NCBI GenBank assembly: GCA_019044685.2
Contig: JAGTXX020000010.1
Location: forward strand, 434,001 to 498,000
Length of the DNA stretch: 64,000 bases
Direction: 5' to 3'
Origin: Nannochloris sp. 'desiccata'
Lineage: Eukaryota > Chlorophyta > Trebouxiophyceae > Chlorellales > Chlorellaceae
Part shown: in pieces, positions 44,389-55,756 of the stretch
How the letters are laid out: each line of letters starts with the position of its first letter
Numbering within the stretch: the stretch's first letter is position 1
Notes under the pieces: model-generated
Databases searched by the model: none
The model's input: the letters and a program-made list of their open reading frames with translations, nothing else
What the model was told of the DNA's origin: nothing
Program-made: the position numbers and the translations under genes

Positions 44389-45414
44389 TTAACGGACATT
44401 TTTATAAGCTTCGCCAACGACAGTGATCCTTCCATCAGTCTCATAAAGATGAGAAGAGGAGTTATCGGTGTATGGGAACACAGGGAAATAGGCATACCTC
44501 TCTACATAGTCCAGGCCATCCATCATTTCACAGGCTTTGGTCACAAATGCAGCTTGAACTTCAGCAGAAGGGTATATTGCCTCTTTGGGCCCAAACCATT
44601 TTGCAAGGCCAAACTCAGTCACCCAAATAGGTTTTTTATAGGTCTTGTAAACAGTCTCAAGGGTCGCTTTGAGATCCATGACAGCTATTTCACCATCCCA
44701 CCGATTTTCGTCATCGTTATACCAGTGGATGGGTATAAAGTCGATTTTAAACCTTCTTTGCTTTGCCATACACATGAATTTATCAAACCAATCAACGATG
44801 TGTGTTGCAGCACTCGTAGCCATCGCAGGAGCACCCAAACGCATATTGAGAGTCTCGAGCTTCGGCCAAACAGCAATAGCCTCTTCTACGCTGGTTAAAC
44901 CTTGATCTGGACGATCTGGTTCATTAAATGCCAGCACAGCAGTGTCGTTAGCTTCTATTTTGGCTTTATCGAGGTTGAGGTCTGTGACCGCTTTCCCATC
45001 GTAAAACTGCGGGGTAAAAAGACGGTCAGGAAACGGCATGATGCTTTGATCGGCGGGAGAAATGCCCCAAACGTAATACCAGCTGACATCAAGGCTTTGA
45101 ATGACACCTTGAACTGACGGGGCGTACCTACAAAGAGGATGGTGGTTGGAAAATTTTCTGTTTCGTGAGAATTCTCGTGTTTGAACAAGGTGCCGAGGGT
45201 GAATGGAAAAGTTGTTAAAAGGGACGCTCTGTAGGTAAATATTTCCTCACCAGGTACCAATACCTTTTTTGGAGGGCAAGGCAGGGGCAGTAACAGCTTC
45301 ATCCTGAGGTGTTTCTTTTTGAGGGAGCCCTCTCTTGCCGCGCCGAGAACAGCAAGCCTTGGAAAAGAAGACCTGCAGAAATGACACAGAGTTTTTTCTC
45401 GGCAGGTTTTTCAT
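44389..45414 (-). CDS. GH128-type glycoside hydrolase, copy 1 (fewer introns, no signal peptide seen)
   Basis: Coding segments 45251-45414 and 44389-45127, one intron (donor GTGAGG, acceptor TTGTAG, phase 2), 300 residues. The family (Glyco_hydro_cc, asl1-like) cleaves beta-1,3-glucans. Core: KKGIGTWYAPSVQG, VSWYYVWG, LAFNEPDRPDQG with the acid/base Glu, FIPIHWYNDD, KKPIWVTEFG with the nucleophile Glu, and YAYFPVFPYTDNSS. It keeps the intron at the Trp-Tyr junction but lacks three introns present in copies 2 and 3. The start is uncertain: the ATG at 45414 gives MKNLPRKNSVSFLQV without a signal peptide, reading through what is a splice acceptor in the other copies. The true first exon may be lost. 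Confidence 0.75.
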
Positions 45415-45891
45415 TCAATACATTTTGCTATAAATGACCATAATAGTGCTCCTAGGTTTATTGCATTGGTGTATCTACTTGGACAAGTGAGAGGCCAAGC
45501 TTGCGCACCCTAAAATGCATTGTTCCAATTCGCGACGTTTTAAGTCAAGAAAAGCCCAGAAGACAAACCTCAAACTATAAAGAAAAAGAATAAATTTTAA
45601 CAAAGATTTTCGTCCTTCAAAGCAAGAAATTGCTTTTGAGTGGTTTTGAAGTCCGAATATTCAATTTTAGATGCATGAGAGCAGTGCAATGCATTTTTAA
45701 GTACCGCGTGAAATACTATGGCCCTCAATACCACATTTCACTCCAAGCCTTGGATAAGGCCAAGGCAACATCTTTTACCCTGGACAGAAGCCTGAAGCCG
45801 CAGAGTGATAGGTGTTAAGGGGGTTCAGTGGTAGTGAGGAAACTTTGTCGTCGACGTTTTGTTCAAGTGCTTGGTGGTGTAAATCCATTTG
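45415..45891. other. Upstream region of GH128 copy 1 with a duplicated promoter-like module
   Basis: 45360-45470 matches 10035-10130. The module at 45675-45790 (GCAGTGCAATGCATTTTTAAG, CAATACCACATTTCA, CCTTGGATAAGGCC, restricted here to short parts) matches 10140-10225 and 52345-52440. The module sits between a minus-strand GH128 gene and the point where, at 10 kb, a plus-strand secreted-protein gene starts. No gene seen. Confidence 0.45.
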
Positions 45892-46412
45892 ACGGGCTCA
45901 CGAGGAGTTCTATTTAAGACTATTTACAACTATCTAAGCCAGTAGCTTGACAAATTCACTTGACAGGAGAGTCCTAAATATTACAACAAATCAAGGTAAT
46001 GCGACAACCATGCAAATTTAGCAGTGATAGCTTTAGTAGTCAACTTTTTAAATACGCATTGCCGCCGCTAATGAATTCATCGGCAAATATGAGCAATGAA
46101 ACACTGAACCCTGAAAGGTAGCACAATTTTTAGAGGAAAAAAGGGGGAAGACTAACTAGAATTAATCAGCTTGAATATACAAAATCTAGTAGACAAAAGC
46201 GGAGAGGAGAATATGAACAATGCTGATTCCATAAAATATCAGCATCACAATCCATTCATGAGGGAATACTTCAACAGGGATGAACAAATTTCCTGCAGCA
46301 GCATTGAAAATCACACGCGATTCCAGCACTGAGGTGACCACGAGCCCGGCAATGAGAAGTGCCAAAACGACAACGTGTGCAAGGTAAGTTTCCGAGGTCG
46401 GCCCGACCAGGA
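45892..46412 (-). repeat. About 520-bp segmental duplicate of the CSL copy 2 3' end
   Basis: Closely matches 53258-53785, from GGGCTCACGAGGAGTTC through the 3' flank into coding sequence. Within it, 46186-46410 is a CSL C-terminal pseudogene (reading HILLSAFVY at its end) that stops abruptly eight bases before the stop codon of CSL copy 1. Differences are scattered substitutions and a 4-base insertion near 46382. Confidence 0.9.
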
Positions 46413-46419
46413 ACAGCTT

Positions 46420-48573
46420 CTAGATAACGAAGGCAGAAAGAAAAACATGTGTCAGAGCAATTCCATAAAACACGCTCATCACAACAAATTCGCGAGGAAA
46501 TACTTCAACAGGGACAAATATATTGGCAGAAGCAGCATTAAAAATAACACGACTTTGTAAAACAGCAGTGACCACCACTCCTCCGACGCAGATTGTCCAC
46601 ATTGCGAAATGTGCAAGACTATTTCTGATACTGGCCTGGCCGTTCTCCCAGAAATGCATGCAAACAATAATTGAAATGATCATGCAGCACCCTACTGCCC
46701 AAATAAACATATACACAGCAATGCCCATATCATCAGGATCTTTCCAGATAAACTGCAGCCAGAATGCACCGCCAAGAACGGCCAGAACAAGGTGCAGAGG
46801 TGACAAAGTTGAAACAGAGAGCACCGGGACGTTATTTTCACCTTTGGGTGTGACTTTGAACTGAGGAACCTGGTTGAAAATCAACTGTCGGAAGCCAGCA
46901 AGCACTCCATAGCTCATCCACAGTACACGCAGACCACGATAGATCCAAATAACTGGAGAGGTAAAAATAGAGGGTGGAGGGTCCTCAAGCTTACTAACAC
47001 GCAGCCAACCTCGCTTACGGCACATTAGAAAGTGGCCATAGGCGATCAGAACTGCTGGCATAACTCTCAATAAGAAATTCATAATCGAAAACCAGCAGGG
47101 CTGTGAAGCATCAGTGCACCAGTCCACATAGTAGCTTGCAATAGAGCCAGCGAGGATCCAAAACACAAAGAGGCCCAGGGACAAATAATAGTACAAAGTA
47201 GTAAAGGACCTCATCCATAAGCCAAAAGTAAAATACTTGAAGCTGGGGATCATCACTTTGAACCAGCGGAAGAACAGTATAATGGCGCTACGGGCCCATT
47301 GAAATTCTTGTACCATGGCACTTTCAAAGGTTTCAGGGCCGTGGCCAAGGGCAATAGTGTCCATGCTGTAGACGCCTTTGAAGCCACGAGACGCAAACAT
47401 AATGGTGGTAGAAAGATCTTCATCAAGTTCAGGACCAATGCCACCAATTGCTTTCAAAGCTGAAGTTCTGACAGCGTAATGTGAGCCGGTGCAGTTGGGC
47501 ATTAAGAAGTCGCCATCAGCAGGGTTGTAGCCAAAGGAAGCGAGATAAGGGCCATAGTAATTAGCTTCAAACCAAGCCCGAGCACGCCCGGTCCAGCTCT
47601 TGCTTGTGCCATTAAGTGAAGGAAAGGCCATGTAGCCCACACTAGGATCGGCAGTGAAGCCAGCAACAGCAGAGCTGAGGTAATTTCTGGTAGGTGCATG
47701 GTCAGAGTCAAACTGAAAGACAACGTCATAGTTGTCATAGCCATATCTGCAGTACTTTAAAACAAAAATTAACATAAAGATAAACTTTCAAAAGGTCTTG
47801 AAAAATAGTACGGGTGGAAAGAAAACTCGAAATTTTGAAATCGTACTTGTCATAGAAATATGCCAAATTTCCTTCCTTGCAACGAGTACGTCTTGGCCAG
47901 TCATTGCGGTGGTATTCTTCAATTCCAAAGCGACAAGAAATGCGCACTCCATTCTCGACACACCAGGTCTCCATTTCAGGAGTAGGGCGCTCATCGGCAA
48001 TCCAAACATCATATTTGCCTTGATAGTCTTGACCAAGCATGCATTTGAGAGTGTCGACAAGCAAATCATGAGGCTCAGAAGGCGCCTTCGTCACAATCAT
48101 GGCGATGCGGAAATCAGAAGACTTGAGAGATGGGCCAACTTTGCACAGCCTCGGGAAGACCCATTGCATCCATACATGGAAGGTTTGGTCGCAAAGGAGC
48201 AGGAAAGCAAGGATAGTGAAAATAAAGTTCGCAAAGGCTCCACTTCCAGCGATGGCAAAGCCAAAGTAGATCCAGAAATAGAGATAGGCAAGAAGAATGA
48301 GCACAAAAGTGACGCGAGAGACCGCTGCATCTTTTTTTGAAATGGCTTTGACGATTGCCTCCGGGTTATAGACACTTCCAAGACGAGACCTGCATACAGA
48401 GTAAGTATTAAAATCGAGGGTTTAGAGGTTTCAAATAACCAATGTGTATTTTCATGGGAGTTCCAACATAAACCAACGCGTTGGGAGGTTGCCCGGTATG
48501 GCCAGAAATTTTGCAACTCCTTTTTAACTTACTCGGAAGTGCATTTGCTGTAAGACTCTGAAGTATCACTCAT
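46420..48573 (-). CDS. Cellulose synthase-like GT2 family protein, copy 1
   Basis: Three exons, 48533-48573, 47847-48389 and 46420-47746 (donors GTAAGT and GTACGA, acceptors ATGCAG and CTGCAG; phase 2 twice), 636 residues. It is a processive beta-glycosyltransferase of the BcsA/CSL type in the plasma or Golgi membrane. Two N-terminal helices (LLAYLYFWIYFGFAI and IFTILAFLLLCDQ) precede the GT2 core: VWIADERPTPE, KEGNLAYFY, VVFQFDSDHAPTR (DxD), NCTGSHYAVR, GPELDEDLST (ED base motif), and QEFQW at the QxxRW position with Gln instead of Arg. Five or six C-terminal helices follow. A beta-glucan product is likely; which linkage cannot be said. Its stop sits next to a fragment of another CSL copy. 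Confidence 0.87.
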
Positions 48574-50732
48574 TGTTGTTTTGAAGACGATGTATCAGCA
48601 GTTCTGAACCGCTCCCTATCTATCTCCGCGGAGGGGCAGGGCTGCAGAGGAACCCTCACTTTACCGGGGGAAAGCTTCGTGCACAATGTAAAATAAAATA
48701 CAAGTTGCAAAATGTAATCCAAGGCCAGGGGGCAAGCAGCTGTATAGGATACATTGGAGATCAATGCAACTGAACGACAGTGTTTTCGTTTCAACGGAAC
48801 GGGCGAGGAAGGTCAATACAATCAATACCATTTTTCTTTCAAGAAAAGAGCAATACCAAACTCAAAGTACCATATGCTCTTTCTTTCTATTATGCCATCC
48901 AACTTATCAAGAGAGATGGTTGCCCCCTCAGAAGGTTAGGTCTTCGCTTTGAATTGACAGACCCCAATGTCAGCAACTGTAACAATTAAATTTCCACCAG
49001 CCAGTGAAGTTAATAGCAACACTTTGATCCAAGGCGGTGGTGCACGGGCGAACCAAGGCGGTGGTGCACGGGCGAACCAAGGCGGAGGCCTACAAATCGG
49101 CAGGAAGAATATAAGCTAGACAACACCAGCCTATCTTAACAATCCGCATTATTTACATTTTTGGGCAGGTTTCAGCGGAATCGCAAGTGCTGCAAGGTGT
49201 AATTATTTAAGCGCAGCACCCTCAGTGTTGGAGGACTAGATAACAGTAGCTTCTATGAAGCTACTTATAGTTTGACTGCAATGTAATATTACAAAGCAAA
49301 GTATTTTAATAATAATAAGAATTCACATTCTGAACAAGAATCACAGGTTTTAACCTCGAAAATATCTGGAAGTGAAGGCGCAATAAAAGTTAAGGCGCAA
49401 GCGCTTTGACAGAAAATCCCCCTGCAACACAGCTTATTTGGTCGTCGGGACCTTGGTAACATTTAAAACGCAAGGTTCACATCAAACAACCCCAGATAGA
49501 AGAGGATTTTTAGTTTAAAAGCAACGCATCAACTATTCTTTTGGAGGATTGCGGTTCAGCGCCCTTTAGCATGCCTATTCTGGCTGGCGACGACCAGCTG
49601 GCCGACGGTCTGCTTTGAAGGGCTGGCGAGGCTCCAGCCAAGCGCCACAAGCTTTGCCGAGCTTGCATGGCATGCCATCACCAGCATTGCCCATCATTTT
49701 CAACTCCCACCAACGCAACCCACCATTTTCAACTCCCACCAGCTTGCTGCTACCGACGGCTGATCATGCATACATTGGATGGCGGTCGGTAGCAGAGGAA
49801 CAAGGCGTTACATGCTTGAGATGTATATACGGATTAGCACTGTGAATAATGCAATGGGAACAGGCTGGCTGATCTTGATCACCAAGTGAATCACTAAAAT
49901 CAAATGTACCAGGCCTCTGTAACAAAAACAAAAAAAAGTTTTGGAAGCTCCCATGCATCTATGGGCACTGATGGTACTGAGAGCTATGACAAGGCCGTGG
50001 CTTCGAACAGAAGCTGTTAATGCCTTGCTTAGATACCACGTCTGCAGGAAATATTGTGCACTATTCATCTTGCTTGACTTCAACCATATTCCTCCCGTAA
50101 CGGTGCATCGATGATATCATTCTCTCTGGTATTGGCACCAAAAACGAGCGGCTTCCGAAAATTCGGACAGCCAATCCTCCTTTAAACCTTCCAATTCTGA
50201 CTAAGGTTTAAGAATTAATGATCAGAAGTATTTAATATCCAGGCAATCCTTGGTATTGAAATGGGTTTCGCAGTCTATTTGGACTACGCTAGCGACGAGG
50301 AAATTTCTCCGGAGTTGCCATCTACTCCTCCACAGCAGGAGCATCTCCTAATTTCAAGTGTGTGCTAAAGCGCTGGAATTGTTCATGCCCAACTCTTTAA
50401 AGGGACAGCTGCTAAACCTTAGAATGCTGGGAGCAGTGGAGGTGACGGAAGCGGATATCAATATTCCTGACATTTTACTAATCAACTTCACAAATAGACA
50501 AAAGCACTATACAGTATAGTTTTTTCCGCGTAAAAATATAAACGGGTAACCCTTAAATCAAAACTTAACAATGGAGTACAACCAAAAAAGCGCCAACCAA
50601 AGAAGCGCGAAAATGCGCACTGATAGCAGAATCTAAAGTCGTGGAATACGTATGCTACCGCAGTTGCTGCTGCAAAGTAATGCAAATGCATCAAAATTGA
50701 ACAACAGCAACAGCAAAAATAGCTACAGATTA
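48574..50732. other. Region between CSL copy 1 and GH128 copy 2
   Basis: No gene seen. 49031-49087 is a 24-bp minisatellite (about 2.3 copies of GCGGTGGTGCACGGGCGAACCAAG, given here as GGTGGTGCACGGGCGAACC). 49229-49310 resembles the outer arms of the 7.4-8.7 kb inverted repeat. 49680-49745 has a doubled CACCATTTTCAACTCCCACC-like unit. 50042-50115 is an inverted copy of the CSL copy 2 upstream tract. 50249-50580 is a GH128 3'-flank tract repeated at 56411-56497, 58355-58480 and 63737-64000. Confidence 0.45.
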
Positions 50733-52240
50733 TCATGCATTTTTATAAGCTTCGCCAACGACAGTGATCCTTCCATCAGTCTCATACAGGTGGGATTGGG
50801 AGTTATCGGTGTATGGGAACACAGGGAAATAGGCATACCTCTCTACGTAGTCCAGGCCATCCATCATTTCACAGGCTTTGGTCACAAATGCAGCTTGAAC
50901 TTCAGCAGAAGGGTAGCTTGCAACCTGAGTGGATTCCCATTGAGTCAAAGCAAATCTGCAAATGAGTTCAACATTCATGATTCATCGATGACGTCAGACT
51001 CCAGTACCCCAAATCACAAAGTTTGAGATTTTTTTCAAACAAAGCCGGGAAAGAGCATTAAACTTACTCGGTAACCCAGATAGGTTTTTTATATTTGTCA
51101 TAAATGTTCTCCAAAGTTGTCTTCAAGTCTCTGGTAGCGACATCAGCGTCCCAGCGGTTGGGATCATTGCCAAACCTGAAATTTCAACACAGCAACAAGA
51201 GGAATCTGTTAGATGCCACTCTAATCACATCTTAAGATAAATGAAATGTAAGAAAATCAATTACCAATGAACAACGACAAAGTCCACCCTTAAACCCCTC
51301 TGCTCCGCCTGCAAACACAGAAACAAGGGAAGAAAGATATTTCAGGAAAATAGAAAGTATATCTATTGATCCATATATGGTAAACGATGCAAAAATTCGG
51401 TTGTCTGCTGGATTTCCACACCTCATACAGAAATTCGCTGAGCCAGGCGCTTTGAAGTGCACGAGTTCCGGTCGCAGGAGCTCCAAGTTTCTTTCCAAGA
51501 GACTCAAGCTTGGGCCACACTTCAAGTGCCTCAGCTACCTCAACGGCGCCTTGATCAAAACGATCCGGTTCATTAAATACCATCACAGCATCGCATGGTT
51601 CCTGTTTGACCTTTTCAATATTTGCATCATTTATATCAGAAACATCGTAAAACGTAGGAACAAATTCCACCGAAGGAGGAGGCACAATGCTCTCGTCATA
51701 GGTAGAGACGGTCCAAGTGTAATACCAGCTCACACCAAGATCTTCCATAACACCTTCGACAACAGGAACATACCTGCAAAACGTGGCAGGGGAAGGGGAA
51801 GAGTCAGTTCTTTAACAATTATAGAGGAGTTTGTGTGTCTAGTTTGGCTGTTCTGGGCAAGAGAAAAACTGTGATGCAAAGATTGAAAGATTAAAAGCTT
51901 CAGAAATTCTCGAAAAGGAAAAGGGGGGGGGCTTGGAAGCCGCTACAGGATGTTCTTACCATACACCAACACCCTTTTTGTTGCCATTCGCGCCATTTGC
52001 AGCTGTCTGCAACATGGAGCGAGAGCTTCCTGCAGCAGAGGAGGAGGAGGCGCCGACATGTGCATTGGCACCGGTGCCTTTTATGCCCAGCAAAACCTAC
52101 AACAGACCACACAAAGCAGGGTTAAAGACCTTGTTTAAAGAGCGTAAAAGCGCTTCAAAAAAACTACTTGAGCCTAAATACCGAAATATCACCTGAGCCA
52201 AGCCCAGCACCAGGCTTAGAATGAGCAGACGAGAAGGCAT
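50733..52240 (-). CDS. GH128-type glycoside hydrolase, copy 2
   Basis: Six exons: 52193-52240, 51960-52096, 51422-51773, 51265-51308, 51068-51175, 50733-50955, all with GT-AG borders and consistent phases; 303 residues. The signal peptide MPSRLLILSLVLGLAQVLLG indicates secretion. A Ser/Ala-rich linker leads to KKGVGVWYVPVVEGVMEDLG and VSWYYTW. The catalytic Glu pair is E130 (VFNEPDR) and E230 (KPIWVTE), with HWFGNDPNRWD before the latter. About the family's usual size for the catalytic domain. Likely a beta-1,3-glucanase that remodels wall glucan. It stands between two CSL genes on the same strand. Confidence 0.88.
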
Positions 52241-52872
52241 TTTGGAGAGGCGCCTTGGATCCGAAGGCAAAGCTGGCCTAGCAGGTTTCTAAACAAGAGA
52301 TTACGTTTGAGGCCTTTAGAAGTGCAAAGATTCAATTGTAGATGCGCGGGAGTAGTGCAATGCATTTACAAGTACCGCATGCACTACCATGGCCATGCAA
52401 TACCACATTTCAGTCAAAGCCTTGGATGAGGCTGTCCAATTGCAATACTGTTGTTTCCAATATTTGTCATTTATGCAACACCTTAGACCCTGGATCCTTT
52501 CTTGTTCACCTTGGCCTTTTATGTTGTCACACCTTGACCTGTCAAAGGATCTTTAAATGAGCTTGTAAACCTGCTCTGTCATATCGGTCAGTCCCAGCAT
52601 ACCGCGTCTTAGACAACAAAATTAATATTAATATCTAGACCCTGGATTCTTTCTTGTTCTCTTTCAAAGACTCTTTGACTTTCTCTATATAGCCTGACCG
52701 TTCCTATTTTTTTTTCTGAATCTCCACCGCACACCCCGTCCTACATTTAACATCATCCATTTTATTTTTCTCCCCTTTCTTATTAGCCAAGCGATGTGAA
52801 CAGGTGGAAATTGGAATCTCCAAAGGGCTAATTAGGTGAGTTCAAAGGCTGGAGTGGAATTTATCTGTTCGT
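52241..52872. other. Upstream region of GH128 copy 2 with the duplicated module
   Basis: 52345-52440 (GTAGTGCAATGCATTTACAAG in part, CAATACCACATTTCAGT, CCTTGGATGAGGC) is a third copy of the module at 10140-10225 and 45675-45790. The sequence after 52440 is unrelated to the other two loci. No gene seen. Confidence 0.45.
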
Positions 52873-53257
52873 TTACATAAAACGGAGCAAAATTGGCTGT
52901 AAAGCTTCTTATCGATCGGAGTGTTCTTTGGGGAAGGCAGAGAGGTAGCCATCACTATGTGCAGCTTGGCATTTGGAGAGACCTTGTAGTAAGGCATCCG
53001 ATTGCGTTTGAAATTCGTGTTTGGCGTCGTCATTATTTGAAGTACTTTTGAAAGCAAAAGCAAGGGCGCTGAGATAATGTCCCATAAATTGACCTCTCAC
53101 TTCAACATTAGGTCCTTCCCATCCACCATAAGATTGGCCTGGAGCTGGGAGGCCAGCGGGCATGCTGAAGTTATAGAGCAAGTTGTCGATGTCAAGGATG
53201 AGTAAGTAGTCGTGGTTGAGAGCTTCATTTTGGGAGAACTCAGAGGAATTGTCGAGA
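52873..53257 (-). pseudogene. GH127 N-terminal fragment
   Basis: The frame from LDNSSEFSQNEALNHDYLL through PGQSYGGWEGPNVEVRGQF, GHYLSALAFAFKS and GDGYLS-like AHSDGYLSAFPKEH matches residues about 40-160 of the intact GH127 gene, very similar and largely in frame. It ends abruptly at 53257 in GATCCACG, fused to the 3' flank of CSL copy 2 (GGGCTCACGAGG). It lacks the signal peptide and all catalytic residues. Confidence 0.85.
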
Positions 53258-53555
53258 TCCACGGGCTCACGAGGAGTTCTATTTAAGACTATTTACAACT
53301 ATCTAAGCCAGTAGCTTGACAAATTCACTTGATAAGAGGGTCCTGAATATTCACAACAAATCAAGGTAATGCGATAGCAATGCAAATTTAGCAGTACTAG
53401 CTTTAGTAATCAACTTTTTAAATACGCATTTCGGCCGCTAATGAATTCATCGGCAAATATGAGCAATGAAACACTGAACCCTGAAAGGTAGCACAATTTT
53501 TAGGAGAAAAAAGGGGGAAGACTAACTAGAATTAATCAGCTTGAATATACAAAAT

Positions 53556-55756
53556 CTAGTAGACAAAAGCGGAGAGGAGAATATGAACAATGCTGATTCC
53601 ATAAAATATCAGCATCACAATCCATTCATGAGGGAATACTTCAACAGGGATGAACAAATTTCCTGCAGCAGCATTGAAAATCACACGCGATTCCAGCACT
53701 GAGGTGACCACGAGCCCGGCAATGAGAAGTGCCAAAACGACAACGTGAGCAAGGGCATTTCCGAGGTCGGCCCGACCATTCTCCCAGAAGTGCATGAAAA
53801 CAACAAATATAGTTATGCAGGTGGTACCTGCTGCGCAAATGTACATGTATAGTGCGATACCCATCTGTTCAGGTTCTTTCCAGATTAAAGGCAGCCAGAA
53901 TGCAGCACCAAAAGTGAGATAAATTGTGTACAGCGGCAGGAGATTAGCAACAGAAAGGACAGCAACATCATTCTGGCCCTTGGGAGTCACCTTAAACTGC
54001 GGTGTTTTATGGAAGAGCAGCTCTTGGAAGCCAGCAATTACACCACGGCTCATCCAGACTACACGCAACGCGCGATAAAGCCAAACGACTGGAGATGCAA
54101 AAATAGGAGGAGGTGGGTCCTCAAGCGTGCCGGCACGCAGCCAACCTCTCTTACGGACCATCAGGTAGTGCCCATAAGCAATCAAAACCGCTGGCAGAGT
54201 TCTCAGCAAAAAGTTTATGAGAGAGAACCAGCAAGGCTTGGAAGCATCAGTGCACCAGTCCATGTAATAGCTTGTAATAGAGCCAGCAAGAATCCAAAAG
54301 ACAAATAAACCTTGAGATATGTAGTAATATAGGGTAGTGAAGGATCTCATGCACAGACCAGGAGTAAAATACTTGTAGTTGGGGATCATTACCTTGAACC
54401 AGCGGAAAAAGAGGATTATGGCGCTGCGGGCCCATTGAAACTCCTGCACCATGGCACTTTCAAAGGTCTCAGGACCGAGGCCAAGAGCGATGGTATCAAT
54501 GCTGTAGACTCCTTTAAACCCACGAGACATAAACATAATTGTGGTTGATAGGTCTTCATCAAGCTCAGGGCCAATGCCGCCAATTTCTTTCAGAGCGGAG
54601 GTTCTGACGGCATAGTGAGAGCCAGTGCAATTGGGCATCAAGAATTCGCCATCAAGAGGGTTATAGCTGAAGGCAGAGAGAAAAGGACCATAATAGTTAG
54701 CTTCCAACCAGGTGCGCCCCTTGCCAGCCCAGCTTTTGCTCGCGCCGTTGATCGAAGGAAAGGCCATGTACCCGACGTCAGGGTCAGCGGTGAAGCCAGC
54801 AATGGCAGAGCTGAGATAGGTTCTGGTAGGAGCATGGTCAGAATCAAATTGGAAGACAACATCGTAGTTTTCATACCCATATCTTCAGTAGATTGTTTGA
54901 ATATGGAGCAAAAGATTAGCGTTTTGAAGGTTTCAACAGGGGAAGAAAATGCAGTTAATTAAAATCTTACTTGTCATAGAAATATGCCAAATTTCCTTCC
55001 TTGCAACGGGTGCGTTTTGGCCAGTCCTTGCGGTGGTATTCTTCAATGCCAAAGCGGCAAGAAATGCGCACTCCGTTCTCGAGACACCAGGCCTCCATTT
55101 CAGGTGTAGGGCGCTCGTCGGCAATCCAAACATCATATTTGCCTTGATAGTCTTGATCAAACATGCATTTGAGAGTGTCGACAAGCAAATCATGAGGCTC
55201 AGAAGGCGCCTTCGTCACAATCATGGCGATGCGGAAATCAGAATCCTTCATAGAGACCGCCACCCTCGACATTCTCGGGAAGACCCATTGCGTCCAAAGA
55301 TGAAAAATTTGGTCGCAAATGAGGAGAATAGCCAGGAGAGTGAAGACCAGGTTCATAAAAGACTTGCTTCCAGCGACAGCATAGCTAAAGTAGACCCAGA
55401 AGTAGATGTAGGCAAGAGTAAGCAGCAACAAAGTGAGGCGTGAGACCGCGGTATCCCATTTTGAGACGCAAAAGGCTACTGGCTCGGGTGCAACAACGCT
55501 TCCATTGCTAGAACTGCACACAAAATTGAAATTTACACGTTAATGGGGTTTTTAATTGACTGAGTCTGGTTCACTGGGGTGCCAGTAGTCAAGGTCCTTG
55601 GAGACGCTGCATGAGTGCTGACAAGGTCAATAAACCGAATGATTGCTTTCCTTCTTTCCTCGTCTCCTTATTAATAAGGCTTAAAACTTACCGACAATCG
55701 GATTTTTTAAAGTCCACTGAGCATTCGCTGTGCGAAATTTCCGAAGTATCGCTCAT
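53556..55756 (-). CDS. Cellulose synthase-like GT2 family protein, copy 2
   Basis: Three exons, 55692-55756, 54971-55513 and 53556-54882, with GTAAGT/GTAAGA donors and the same phases and the same lengths for exons 2 and 3 as copy 1; 644 residues. The start MSDTSEISHSEC parallels MSDTSESYSKC of copy 1. The motifs VWIADERPTPEM, VFQFDSDHAPTR, GPELDEDLST and QEFQW are all present, followed by a membrane C-terminus ending HILLSAFVY. The Arg-to-Gln change in QxxRW is shared with copy 1. It is the closest relative of the exon in the 7.4-8.7 kb inverted repeat. A tract at 55768-55860 with CCTTTATAGTG may hold its promoter. Confidence 0.88.

Noticed and set aside
44955..45302. Minus-strand ORF starting MKLLLPLPCPPKK
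   Set aside because: It is a shifted frame of the GH128 copy 1 exons running through the intron. The spliced frame gives the conserved KKGIGTWYAP and VSWYYVWG.
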